Source: Gemmatimonas sp.
GTDB taxonomy: Bacteria; Gemmatimonadota; Gemmatimonadetes; Gemmatimonadales; Gemmatimonadaceae
Reading direction: 5' to 3'
Assembly (NCBI GenBank): GCA_011390805.1
Contig: JAABRT010000014.1
Location: 1 to 63,782 of the forward strand
DNA: 63,782 bases
Every line of letters starts with the position of its first letter. The stretch's first letter is position 1. The notes below the pieces were generated by a model. It was given only the letters and a program-made list of their open reading frames with translations, ran no database searches and was not told where the DNA came from. Both the position numbers and the translations under genes were made by a program. Below are positions 9,235 to 17,130 of this stretch, one piece after another.

Positions 9235-10746
9235 ATGGCGCGTTCAAGCGTCGTGCATTCCGTCACTACACTGACTGTAGCATTTGCAATAGCAGCCTGC
9301 GGCACGGGTTCACTTGGTGCACAGGACGCACCGCAGCTCGGTGTGTCCAACAGCGGTGTGTTCACTGGGCAGGTGTATGACAGCACGACGGCGCGACCGC
9401 TTGCTGCGGCGGAGCTCGGTCTCACACGCAGCGACAACCTGGCACAACTGCTCACCACCCGTGCCGATTCAACAGGTCGCTTCCGGTTTGACTCGCTTTC
9501 TCCCGGCACCTATCTGGTGGGTGCCACCCACCCAAGGCTTGACTCCCTCGGTATCCGGCAGCTCACTCTGCTGGTGAACATTCGCGTTGGTACAGAGGCA
9601 TCTGCCACACTGAGCGTGCCGCCTATCCCGAGGCTTATTGATAGTTATTGCGGCCCAGGCACGTACTCCGATTCATCGGGCATGATGATTGGCACGGTTC
9701 GTCAAGCCATCCCCGACCGTCGTTCAGTTCAAGCTACCGTGCGCGCGAGTTGGTCTGAGCTGGCGCTGACGTCGCGCGGTTTTGAGAGCAGAAGACCGTA
9801 TCGTGAGTCGGCGACTGATGCCACGGGGCACTTCATTGTGTGCGACACGCCAAGCAACGGCGTGATCAGCGTGCGTGCGTGGCATGATGCCGACTCGTCG
9901 GGTTTTGTGGATCTCACCGTCCCACAAAACGGCCTGCTGCTTCGTGATTTGTACGTGGGACCGGTGGTGACGCAGGGGGAGCTGCAAGCGCGTCTGGAAG
10001 CGCGTCTTCAAGCGCAGGAGCAGACGCGGCAGCAGGCACGGGAAGTTGCGCCGTCGAACGAGCCAGCAAACACGCTCGCGCAACACCCGCTCGGCGCGGT
10101 GCGAGGCACGGTCAGACGCCCCGACGGTACTGCTCTTGGCGATGTGCGGCTTTCCGTTTCGTCGAGCAACACTGAAGTCGCATCGTCAGCGGACGGCACG
10201 TTTCTTCTTTCAGCGCTGCCAACCGGTACACACACACTCGAAGTGCGTGGTGTAGGCCTCAGCCCGCGTCGGATGCCCGTTGATATCGTGGCCGGGGAAG
10301 TGCTGACAGTGGCCCTGGAAATGGACAGGTTCATCGCGCTCGACCCGGTCAAGGTGCGTGCCGACCGACTCTCGCGCATGCGTGGTCTTGAAGGATTCAA
10401 TGAGCGCCGACAGGGCGCGTGGGGTTACTTCCTCGATCCTGCCGAAATCACGCAACGCAATCCGGTACGTCTCACCGATCTGCTGCGCCGTGCGCCGGGC
10501 GTGATTGTGACGCCGTCGTCAAACGTGGCCGGCGGAGATCGCATTGCAATGAACGGCGGCTGCAGCCCGCAGTTCTTTGTTGATGGTATCCGGCTTGATC
10601 TCAACGGCAACAACATTGAGAGCTTGGTCTTTGTGAACGACATCCGCGCGATGGAGGTCTACAACCGTGCCAGCATCACGCCGCCGCAGTTCTCGACACT
10701 TGGTGGCTGTGGCGCGATCGTTTTCTGGACCGGGCCGCGCGGGTGA
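9235..10746 (+). CDS. Secreted carboxypeptidase-regulatory plus TonB-plug domain protein lacking a beta-barrel
   Basis: A 503-residue protein with a signal peptide (residues 1-29, cleaving after SLGAQ). A first carboxypeptidase-regulatory-like domain is FTGQVYDSTTARPL to about residue 120, and a second begins at AVRGTVRRPDGTALGDV. The C-terminus is a TonB-receptor plug domain (LTDLLRRAPGVIV ... RIAMNGGCSPQFFVDGIRL ... IRAMEVYNRA). It stops at IVFWTGPRG, where a receptor would continue with about 500 residues of barrel. GTG/ATG options occur upstream, but ATG 9235 precedes the signal peptide directly. It is probably an envelope protein; it cannot itself be a transporter. Confidence 0.8.
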   Translation: MARSSVVHSVTTLTVAFAIAACGTGSLGAQDAPQLGVSNSGVFTGQVYDSTTARPLAAAELGLTRSDNLAQLLTTRADSTGRFRFDSLSPGTYLVGATHPRLDSLGIRQLTLLVNIRVGTEASATLSVPPIPRLIDSYCGPGTYSDSSGMMIGTVRQAIPDRRSVQATVRASWSELALTSRGFESRRPYRESATDATGHFIVCDTPSNGVISVRAWHDADSSGFVDLTVPQNGLLLRDLYVGPVVTQGELQARLEARLQAQEQTRQQAREVAPSNEPANTLAQHPLGAVRGTVRRPDGTALGDVRLSVSSSNTEVASSADGTFLLSALPTGTHTLEVRGVGLSPRRMPVDIVAGEVLTVALEMDRFIALDPVKVRADRLSRMRGLEGFNERRQGAWGYFLDPAEITQRNPVRLTDLLRRAPGVIVTPSSNVAGGDRIAMNGGCSPQFFVDGIRLDLNGNNIESLVFVNDIRAMEVYNRASITPPQFSTLGGCGAIVFWTGPRG

Positions 10747-10778
10747 GGCGAGCGCAGGGAAACGTGCGAAGCCCGACG

Positions 10779-11540
10779 CTACGGCTCAACAACCACAGGC
10801 ACTCGCAGCATGCGTGATCGGGTGCGAATTTCGAGTGTATCGCGTCCTGCCGCGCGCCCAACCACGAACACAAGTTGTGATTGAATGAAGTCTTCGGCGC
10901 CGCGCGGCAAACGCGAGTAATCCGGCGCCGGGATGGGAGGGAACCGATGCCCACCCCGCACGATCTCCACGGGTGATGACGCACCCTTCAGGCGCACGAT
11001 CGAAACCGCCGGCAGTTCGGCCAGCCTTCGCTCAATTTCACCATCGGTGCGCTCACCAACCAACGGAACCGGGACCGTATCGCCCACCGCGACCACCAGC
11101 GAATCGGTCTGAACGAACAGACGCCGCACCAGGAAGTTCACGACGTTTACTGATGCCAGGCCTCGCCCATTCGAAGCATCAATGAGGAACTCCCCGGATC
11201 GAACACCTGTGCGTCGCGTGAACGTATCGCCCACCACAAAATCCACACGCTGCACGCCGTTCACACTACCAAGCGGCGAGACGGCGTTGTCGGCTACGAA
11301 ATCAGCAGTGGCAGGGCGGCAGTCACGATACTCGACGGGCGCATTCAAGCGTGAAATGAGCTCGCACGTTGTTGCCTCTACTCGCACGGTGTCGCCAGAC
11401 ATCACGTGCCACATGAACTGAAGATCCGCCTCAGCGGCGCCCACATAACTCAAGCGCAGCACGCGCAAACCGGGATCGCTTATTACTGAGCAGCCAACGC
11501 CAACCAGCACTGCCGCGGCTATAAGAACAGGATTTCGCAT
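10779..11540 (-). CDS. Predicted lipoprotein, last gene of the heme/chelatase cluster
   Basis: A 253-residue protein with a lipoprotein signal (MRNPVLIAAAVLVGVGC, lipobox Val-Gly-Val-Gly-Cys) and a mature part made of beta-rich segments with repeated Val/Asp pattern (SVNVVNFLVRRLFVQTDSLVVAVGDTVPV). I recognise no named domain, although the texture resembles bacterial Ig-like modules. It starts 93 bases after the chelatase gene on the same strand with no obvious terminator between them, so it may belong to the same transcript. Confidence 0.65.
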   Translation of the reverse strand: MRNPVLIAAAVLVGVGCSVISDPGLRVLRLSYVGAAEADLQFMWHVMSGDTVRVEATTCELISRLNAPVEYRDCRPATADFVADNAVSPLGSVNGVQRVDFVVGDTFTRRTGVRSGEFLIDASNGRGLASVNVVNFLVRRLFVQTDSLVVAVGDTVPVPLVGERTDGEIERRLAELPAVSIVRLKGASSPVEIVRGGHRFPPIPAPDYSRLPRGAEDFIQSQLVFVVGRAAGRDTLEIRTRSRMLRVPVVVEP

Positions 11541-11633
11541 GGGTCAGCCCGATGTTCACGCTGTCGAGGAAGGTAAGCACTTTCAGATACCAAACGCCTC
11601 GGCAACGGTTCCATCGGGCCACCCAAGCCCTGC

Positions 11634-12605
11634 TCAATGCTTCACATGTTGCTCCACGTTCGCACGAACTGCGCTGCTCGCGGGCTGCGCCTCACGCACA
11701 CGCCGTTCAATCCATCGCGCCATTGCGGAGTGTGGCAACAACGGTTCGCCGGTATAACGAGAAGGTGTGCCCGCAATGTCCTTAGGCAGCTTGTCGCGGC
11801 TCACACTTCCCTTGCTGACCAGTACCGGAACCACCACCACTTCCCGACCGGTGAGCATCTGCTGCATCTCAATCAGCTCGCGTACGCGAAGCACCGCTTC
11901 AGCACGCACCGCCGCCGGCGCATCATCACGCACCAGTTCGACGCGCACATCGCGAAAGCCGGTCCAAGCGCGCACTGAATCAGCTACGGGGCGCAGGTTC
12001 TGCATCCAGGCCGCGTAGTCTTCGGCGGAGTTGGGACCATGTCCCACAATCATGAGTGCCTCGGCACCCGGTTCCTTGGCCATGGCCGTGGCTCGGTCCG
12101 CCAATACGCGCGCCATTTCACTTGAAGCATCAAGCGCTTTGGTCAGCAAAATGGGTGTACGCGTTTCGGCCCGGTCAATGCCGTTCATGTGCAAATGATG
12201 CTGCATCATTTCATTCAACGACACGTCTTCACCGGCCAGCCAGCGAATCTGGTCGTAGTGACCACTGTAGCTCGATACCAGAAGCGGTACTACGGCAATC
12301 GATGTCACACCCTGCGCATCCAACTTGGCGACTGCGTCCTGGAATCGTGCAGTGGCCGCGCCCTTGCCCATGAGAAAGCTGACTTCCACCGGTCCGCCGG
12401 TGCGTGCCTCACGTGCAGCCTGCAGCACACCCTCGTTCCACAGGGAATCACCGCCATGTGCAATCACGATAGTGCCACGCACGTCTTTGGATTGCGCGGT
12501 GACCGACGCAAATGGTAGCAGCACCAATGGCGCAGCGAGCAGGAGCTGTGATGCACGGCGACGCAGGGACTGCCGGCCAGTCAGAGCAGAGAGAGCAGGG
12601 CGCAT
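11634..12605 (-). CDS. Exported CbiX-family class II chelatase-like protein
   Basis: A 323-residue protein with a signal peptide (residues 1-37: basic start, LLLAAPLVLLPFASV, cleavage after TAQ). Two related halves follow. Half one starts GTIVIAHGGDSLWN with His50 at the position of the CbiX active-site His, and contains a second candidate, His116, in SSYSGHYDQI. Half two starts ALMIVGHGPNS with His189. Known members insert cobalt or iron into sirohydrochlorin in the cytoplasm; an exported form cannot do that and may act on an imported tetrapyrrole. Its ATG overlaps the receptor TAA by one base (TAATG), so translation is coupled. Periplasmic metal insertion or removal is inference. Confidence 0.82.
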   Translation of the reverse strand: MRPALSALTGRQSLRRRASQLLLAAPLVLLPFASVTAQSKDVRGTIVIAHGGDSLWNEGVLQAAREARTGGPVEVSFLMGKGAATARFQDAVAKLDAQGVTSIAVVPLLVSSYSGHYDQIRWLAGEDVSLNEMMQHHLHMNGIDRAETRTPILLTKALDASSEMARVLADRATAMAKEPGAEALMIVGHGPNSAEDYAAWMQNLRPVADSVRAWTGFRDVRVELVRDDAPAAVRAEAVLRVRELIEMQQMLTGREVVVVPVLVSKGSVSRDKLPKDIAGTPSRYTGEPLLPHSAMARWIERRVREAQPASSAVRANVEQHVKH

Positions 12606-14887
12606 TATCGGAAACTCGTATTGTTGAAGTTCATGGAAAAGGCGGTATACACATGCCGCCGAGCAAAGCCGGCCCACTGCGCCGGTTGAGTATCAAAGAG
12701 GTTGTCAACGCCAAGCACGAGCTCCACGGCCCGCGATCCGGGCAGCGGTCGCGCCAGCCGCATGTCAACGCGCGTGAACGCATCACGCCAGCTGGTAATG
12801 ACACCGGTTTCCGCGTCACGCTGCATCGGTGTGCGGCCGGTAAAGAGACCTGTCATGCTGGTGCGCACGTTAAATGGCAGCAACAGGGCCACTGTGGTGC
12901 GCGCCGAGTGCGTAGGGCGGCCAAGCAGTGCACCAGCAGTCGCGTTATCCCGCGTAGACAGACCGTTGTAGGCGGCCTCGAGACGCAGCGATCCGCGCGT
13001 GAGTCCTGTTTCCAGCTCAACGCCGCGCGTCACGCCGTTATCGACGTTGGCGAACTCGAACGCCAACACCTGTCCCGGTGCAGTAATCGGTCGCGTTTCA
13101 ATGAAGTCGCGGAAGTTGTTGTGGAACAACTGCGCACGCAGGTACTGACCGGCTGCGGTCCATTCGGCGCCGACGCTCAGATTGCGCGAGGATTCGGGTG
13201 TGAGATCATCGTTGCCGAACACCGCGTAACCGGCCGATGTGTTCTGGAAGAACATGTACAGCTCACGAAAGTCCGGCGCACGAAATCCGTCTCCGGCCGA
13301 AGCACGCAGGGTCACGCCATCGGTCACATGCCAACGCGCGGCAAGGCGCGGAGTTACGTAGGTGCCCCACAAATCACTGTGCGACACGCGCACACCAGGG
13401 ACAATCGAGAGCGCATCTGTGGTACGCACTTCGAGCTGTGCGAACGGCTCAGTCATGGTGAGTGACCGCAGTCCACCCGTGACGCGTACCGACTGCGTCT
13501 CATCACGTCGTACCTGAACGCCAAGATCGAGTGCGTGCCGCACTGCACCGAGCGACACGGGTTGCTCACGCACTGCGCCATCTGTGTGGCCCGGCTTCAT
13601 GCTGCCAAAACCTGTGCTGTACACAAGCTCGGCCTGATGCAATCGCTGTACCTGGCGCTGACCCGTATCGCCGGCAATCGGCTGTGGCAGGCGACTGGCC
13701 AGCGATGTGTGGTTGAATACGGATGTCGATATGGTGGGTGAGAGTCGGTGCCGTCCGCGCTGCCAGGAACCGGCAATGCGACCATTGATTTGCTGGTTGT
13801 CACCGAAGTTGAACAGCGTGGCGCTCTGCCAGCGTTGACGCTCGTCGAGCGCAAGCAGACTGGCTTCGAGCCAGCGTGCCGAATCCGGTGCCAGACGCAC
13901 TTTGAACGATGCATCAGTGCGTGCCGCGAGCGCGCCGGTGGTGGCCGAACGGCCGGGCGTCATTTCCATGGTACGCGTACCCACATCAAAGCGGGCGGCC
14001 AGCGGCCCGCGTCCATACGACACGCTGGCCGCGCCATCACGACGTTCCTGCATGCCGGCAGTGGCGGTGACGCTGGCGTTAAACACACCCGCTTCAGGTG
14101 TGCGGGTAATGATGTTGATCACACCACCCATGGCCTCGGTGCCGTACAACGTAGACTGTGGTCCCTTTACCACCTCAACGCGCTCAACCATTTGCACGGG
14201 AATGCGCGACACATCAAAGACGCCGGCAATGCGACCTGATACCGGTTGTCCGTCGAGCAAAATCAGCACACGCTCCGAGCCAATGCCCTGTAGCATGACG
14301 CCGGTACCAGCCGGGTGGCCCCCCTGCAGCTCAATACCTGTCTGCTCAAGCAGCACGCTGGCCAGATCTGTCGCACCGGTGCGTTCAATGTCGCTGCGCG
14401 TGACGAGTTCAGTAGAGATCACTGCATCTTTGAGGCGCTGCGCGCGACGTGCGCCGGTGACCACGACTTCGTCAAGCGAGATGGCCAGCGGCGCCAACCG
14501 AACTGTCGCAACTGGATTGGCCTGGTTTGGCAACAATGCTTGCACCGTTTCCGGGCGATAGCCAACCCGCCTGATCGCCACTGTCCATTGCCTGGCCGGC
14601 AGGGAGGGCAACGACCAGCGACCGTTAGCGTTGGTTGTGGCGCTGATGGTATCAGTACCGGCCACAAAACTGACACGCGCACGCAGCAACGGTTGGTTGG
14701 TGGCTGCATCAAGCACCACGCCGCTGGTCGATGAATCGCGCCCGCCCGAACCTGTTTGCGCCGACAGCTGGAGGCTGCTCACGGCCAACATGCTCATGCC
14801 GATCACGCACCACTGCATCGTGCGGGCCGCAACGTTCCCTCGCATCGCTGTAGCAGCAGACACGCCCGACAACAAAGGCAAACGCAT
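12605..14887 (-). CDS. TonB-dependent outer-membrane receptor, probably for heme
   Basis: A 760-residue protein. In order: signal region (1-44), carboxypeptidase-regulatory-like domain (about 54-133), TonB-box-like DEVVVTG (about 139-145), plug domain (about 150-262, with VLILLDGQPVSG and STLYGTEAMGGVINIITR), then the barrel. A FRAP box (GFRAPDFRELY, about 534-544) and an NPDL-like box (NDDLTPE, about 559-565) are present, as in heme receptors such as HmuR, although similar boxes occur in vitamin B12 receptors. It lies three bases after the HmuY-like gene and overlaps the chelatase gene. The HmuY neighbour favours heme as ligand. Confidence 0.9.
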   Translation of the reverse strand: MRLPLLSGVSAATAMRGNVAARTMQWCVIGMSMLAVSSLQLSAQTGSGGRDSSTSGVVLDAATNQPLLRARVSFVAGTDTISATTNANGRWSLPSLPARQWTVAIRRVGYRPETVQALLPNQANPVATVRLAPLAISLDEVVVTGARRAQRLKDAVISTELVTRSDIERTGATDLASVLLEQTGIELQGGHPAGTGVMLQGIGSERVLILLDGQPVSGRIAGVFDVSRIPVQMVERVEVVKGPQSTLYGTEAMGGVINIITRTPEAGVFNASVTATAGMQERRDGAASVSYGRGPLAARFDVGTRTMEMTPGRSATTGALAARTDASFKVRLAPDSARWLEASLLALDERQRWQSATLFNFGDNQQINGRIAGSWQRGRHRLSPTISTSVFNHTSLASRLPQPIAGDTGQRQVQRLHQAELVYSTGFGSMKPGHTDGAVREQPVSLGAVRHALDLGVQVRRDETQSVRVTGGLRSLTMTEPFAQLEVRTTDALSIVPGVRVSHSDLWGTYVTPRLAARWHVTDGVTLRASAGDGFRAPDFRELYMFFQNTSAGYAVFGNDDLTPESSRNLSVGAEWTAAGQYLRAQLFHNNFRDFIETRPITAPGQVLAFEFANVDNGVTRGVELETGLTRGSLRLEAAYNGLSTRDNATAGALLGRPTHSARTTVALLLPFNVRTSMTGLFTGRTPMQRDAETGVITSWRDAFTRVDMRLARPLPGSRAVELVLGVDNLFDTQPAQWAGFARRHVYTAFSMNFNNTSFR

Positions 14888-14890
14888 CGC

Positions 14891-15934
14891 TTAACCCGCG
14901 ATCTGTTCGTAGCGGAACGTGATGTTGCGGGGAGCACCGGTGCCGCTGTAATAGTCCACGATTTGCAGCTTGTAGACTGTACTGCCGCGGCGAATCAGGT
15001 ACACGTCAAAGGTAGGGCTGATGCGGAAGTCGCCGGCAATGTTGTAGCGGAAAAAACGATTGGTGGCGAACACCCCTGAGAAGACATCGCTCCGGAAGGC
15101 GCGCGCATTCAGCCCCGATGCTGTCGCTGCCTCGAAGGGCACCGTGGCCGTGGCAGCACCTCCCTGCGCCGTACCGCTCACCCCGCCGTTGGTGCGCATC
15201 GTGAATCCGCGCAGTGACAGATCCCATCCCGTGCCAATCGGAACACCGTCGGTTGGATTGAGGTCGATCAGCGTTTCGCCTGTTGTGCCGGCTTGAACGG
15301 TGGTCGTTTGCACGGGACCAAAGGGAGCCGTGGCTGATGGCTGCACGGCGTATTGCAGCGTTACGCGTCCAGCCGAACTGGTGGACGGGTTTTCCAGCGA
15401 AACAACGCGCAGCTTCGCAAACGCCGTGTCTCCGGCAAGGCGCACGATATAGGTGCGATCGCTGCTGGCTGTAGCGGCAGATCCGTTGCCGGTGAACCAA
15501 TCGTTGATGGCCGGAATGAGCTGCTCTTCGGTGAACACTCCGCCGGCGGGAATGCTGGTGATCGCGTCAAAGTCGGCCAACTCGGCGGCCGGCGTCATTG
15601 CCAGCACATCGTCGTCGCTGGCCCCGGCGTTCTGGCACAGGCACATGCCACTGACACCAGCCGGTCCGGCGGCGCCGCCGTTGAGCATCACGTTGGTGGC
15701 AAAAAACCCGATGTCCCAGTTTGACGATTCCCCCGCAGAAGGGGTGGGCGTTACGGTGCTGCCCGAAGCCAGGTCTACGTACACCCAGCCGGCTGAGGCG
15801 TCTACCGTGACGGTGCCCGCGATGGGGGGAGGCGGGGCCGTGACATCTGACGTGTTGCACGCCGCGACCGACAGGGCGAGGGCAGCGAGCAGCGACTGAC
15901 CGGAGCGAGCTGGTGTGATTTTGCGTCGGAACAT
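14891..15934 (-). CDS. hmuY: HmuY-like heme-binding lipoprotein
   Basis: A 347-residue protein with a lipoprotein signal (lipobox Val-Ala-Ala-Cys at residues 23-26) and a HmuY-type body. The diagnostic C-terminal pattern is a strand FDVYLIRRGSTVYKL, then QIVDYYSGTGAPRNITFRYEQ, matching the YKLQ..YY....RHITI.Y signature of HmuY proteins. The N-terminal part carries the WVYVDLASG and WDIGFF strands typical of the family. HmuY proteins take heme from host or environmental carriers and pass it to a TonB receptor. It is the first gene of the operon, divergent from the DtxR-FeoA gene. Confidence 0.85.
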   Translation of the reverse strand: MFRRKITPARSGQSLLAALALSVAACNTSDVTAPPPPIAGTVTVDASAGWVYVDLASGSTVTPTPSAGESSNWDIGFFATNVMLNGGAAGPAGVSGMCLCQNAGASDDDVLAMTPAAELADFDAITSIPAGGVFTEEQLIPAINDWFTGNGSAATASSDRTYIVRLAGDTAFAKLRVVSLENPSTSSAGRVTLQYAVQPSATAPFGPVQTTTVQAGTTGETLIDLNPTDGVPIGTGWDLSLRGFTMRTNGGVSGTAQGGAATATVPFEAATASGLNARAFRSDVFSGVFATNRFFRYNIAGDFRISPTFDVYLIRRGSTVYKLQIVDYYSGTGAPRNITFRYEQIAG

Positions 15935-15991
15935 TATTGCGGAAAGTGTTTGAGAACAGTTATCATCTAACCATCAAACAGAGTAAAAATC

Positions 15992-16016
15992 AATTCCGAG
16001 TAAAACAATCGGAATT
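15992..16016. promoter_or_regulatory. Perfect 8-bp inverted repeat in the heme/Feo divergent promoter region
   Basis: AATTCCGA (15992-15999) and TCGGAATT (16009-16016) are separated by nine bases. The left arm and its flank also carry two copies of GAGTAAAA (15981-15988 and 15998-16005). It lies about 60 bp upstream of the hmuY-like start within AT-richer DNA than its surroundings, where that promoter should be. It is a candidate operator for a second regulator; the ligand is unknown. Confidence 0.45.
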
Positions 16017-16068
16017 AATACGGAGGCGCGTCAGTTCGCTCTCCTCCCCTTGACGCAGGCGAAGTTGC

Positions 16069-16098
16069 AACCAGATTTAGTCTCACCTAAATATGGTT
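16069..16098. promoter_or_regulatory. Candidate iron-box operator overlapping the DtxR-FeoA start codon
   Basis: Two 12-base arms, AACCAGATTTAG (16069-16080) and CTAAATATGGTT (16087-16098), pair at 11 of 12 positions around the six-base spacer TCTCAC. The inner part ATTTAG/CTAAAT is perfect. The right half (CTCACCTAA) is close to the second half of the IdeR/DtxR consensus. The ATG at 16093 lies inside the right arm, so binding would block initiation of the regulator's own operon. This suggests autoregulation by the DtxR-type product. Confidence 0.6.
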
Positions 16099-17130
16099 GA
16101 CCCGAAACTCGCTCTCCTCGTCTTTGCTGTGCTCGTCGCCGTCACCCTGGCTGCGGCGTGGCCTCGTCACGGGATCTGGGCCAAAGCGCGGCGCCTCTGG
16201 CGGGTCTCTGACAGGGTACGGTTGGAAGACACACTCAAGTATCTCTTTCACCGGAACGCCGCAGGCACGGCCGTACACCCCGACTCGCTGGCTGGCGCGC
16301 TGGGTGTGGGGCGTCCTCAGGCCCGTCGATTGCTCGCGCGTGTGGCCGACAGCGGGCTCGCCATCAACACCGCCACCGGGTTCAGGCTCACCGGCGACGG
16401 TCGCAGCGAAGCGCTGCGCATTGTGCGCTCGCACCGGCTGCTCGAGCAGTACTTCGCCAACCATACCAGCGTTTCCCCGGCCGAATGGCACGACCTGGCC
16501 GAAGAGGCAGAGCATGAACTGTCGCCGCAGGACGTGGAGCGACTGGCGCGTCAGTTGGGGCAGCCGCGTTTTGACCCGCACGGTGATCCCATCCCCACGG
16601 CCACGGGAGAGATGCCGGCCGCGCTGGGGCTCTCGCTGGCCAATCTCGACGAGGGAGATGCGGGCACCATTGTGCACCTCGAAGACGAGCCGCGTGAGGA
16701 CTACGAACGTCTGATCGGGCTTGGGCTGGCACTGGGCAAGCAGGTGGTAAAGCGTGGCCCCCGTGGCAGCGAGGTCGCGCTCGATCTTGATGGCAAGCGG
16801 CTGATGCTGCCCGATGACCTGCTCGACGCGGTGAATGTGGAACGTGGCGAAAGCCGGACAACCCGACCGGCCCGAACGCTCGCCGATCTCCAGCGGGGGG
16901 AATCCGCCATTGTCACTCGTGTGTCTACCGAATGCCGTGGTGCGCAGCGTCGTCGTTTGCTCGACTTGGGCGTGGTGCCGGGCACGGTGATTTCCGCCGA
17001 GATGCTCAGTCCGTCGGGCGACCCGATGGCGTATCGCATTCGCGGAGCACTGATCGCGCTGCGACAGGCACACGCGCGCTGGATTGAAGTGGAACCGGCG
17101 CACAGCATCGCACAGCAGGACGTGGCCTGA
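16093..17130 (+). CDS. Membrane-tethered DtxR/MntR-type regulator fused to two FeoA-like domains
   Basis: A 345-residue protein. Residues 6-23 are a hydrophobic membrane helix. Residues 45-105 form a winged HTH (DTLKYLFHRNAAG ... GFRLTGDG). Residues 108-168 form the DtxR dimerisation/metal domain. The metal ligands align by spacing: His114, Glu118, His133, Glu137, Glu140 and His141 correspond to DtxR His79, Glu83, His98, Cys102, Glu105 and His106. Glu at the Cys102 position is as in MntR. PHGDPIP follows, then two SH3-like FeoA domains (about 180-250 and 260-335). It probably senses Fe2+ or Mn2+ and also assists FeoB. Its TGA overlaps the feoB ATG by one base. Confidence 0.85.
   Translation: MVDPKLALLVFAVLVAVTLAAAWPRHGIWAKARRLWRVSDRVRLEDTLKYLFHRNAAGTAVHPDSLAGALGVGRPQARRLLARVADSGLAINTATGFRLTGDGRSEALRIVRSHRLLEQYFANHTSVSPAEWHDLAEEAEHELSPQDVERLARQLGQPRFDPHGDPIPTATGEMPAALGLSLANLDEGDAGTIVHLEDEPREDYERLIGLGLALGKQVVKRGPRGSEVALDLDGKRLMLPDDLLDAVNVERGESRTTRPARTLADLQRGESAIVTRVSTECRGAQRRRLLDLGVVPGTVISAEMLSPSGDPMAYRIRGALIALRQAHARWIEVEPAHSIAQQDVA

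Noticed and set aside
12512-14561. Long open frames on the plus strand opposite the TonB receptor gene
   Set aside because: The products are rich in Arg, His, Cys and Gln with no domain pattern, as expected for shadows of a high-GC gene. The receptor frame has a full family signature.
14888-16092. Cobalamin riboswitch upstream of the receptor operon
   Set aside because: I found no B12-box-like conserved core in the leader. The HmuY neighbour and Feo genes favour iron or heme rather than B12 control.
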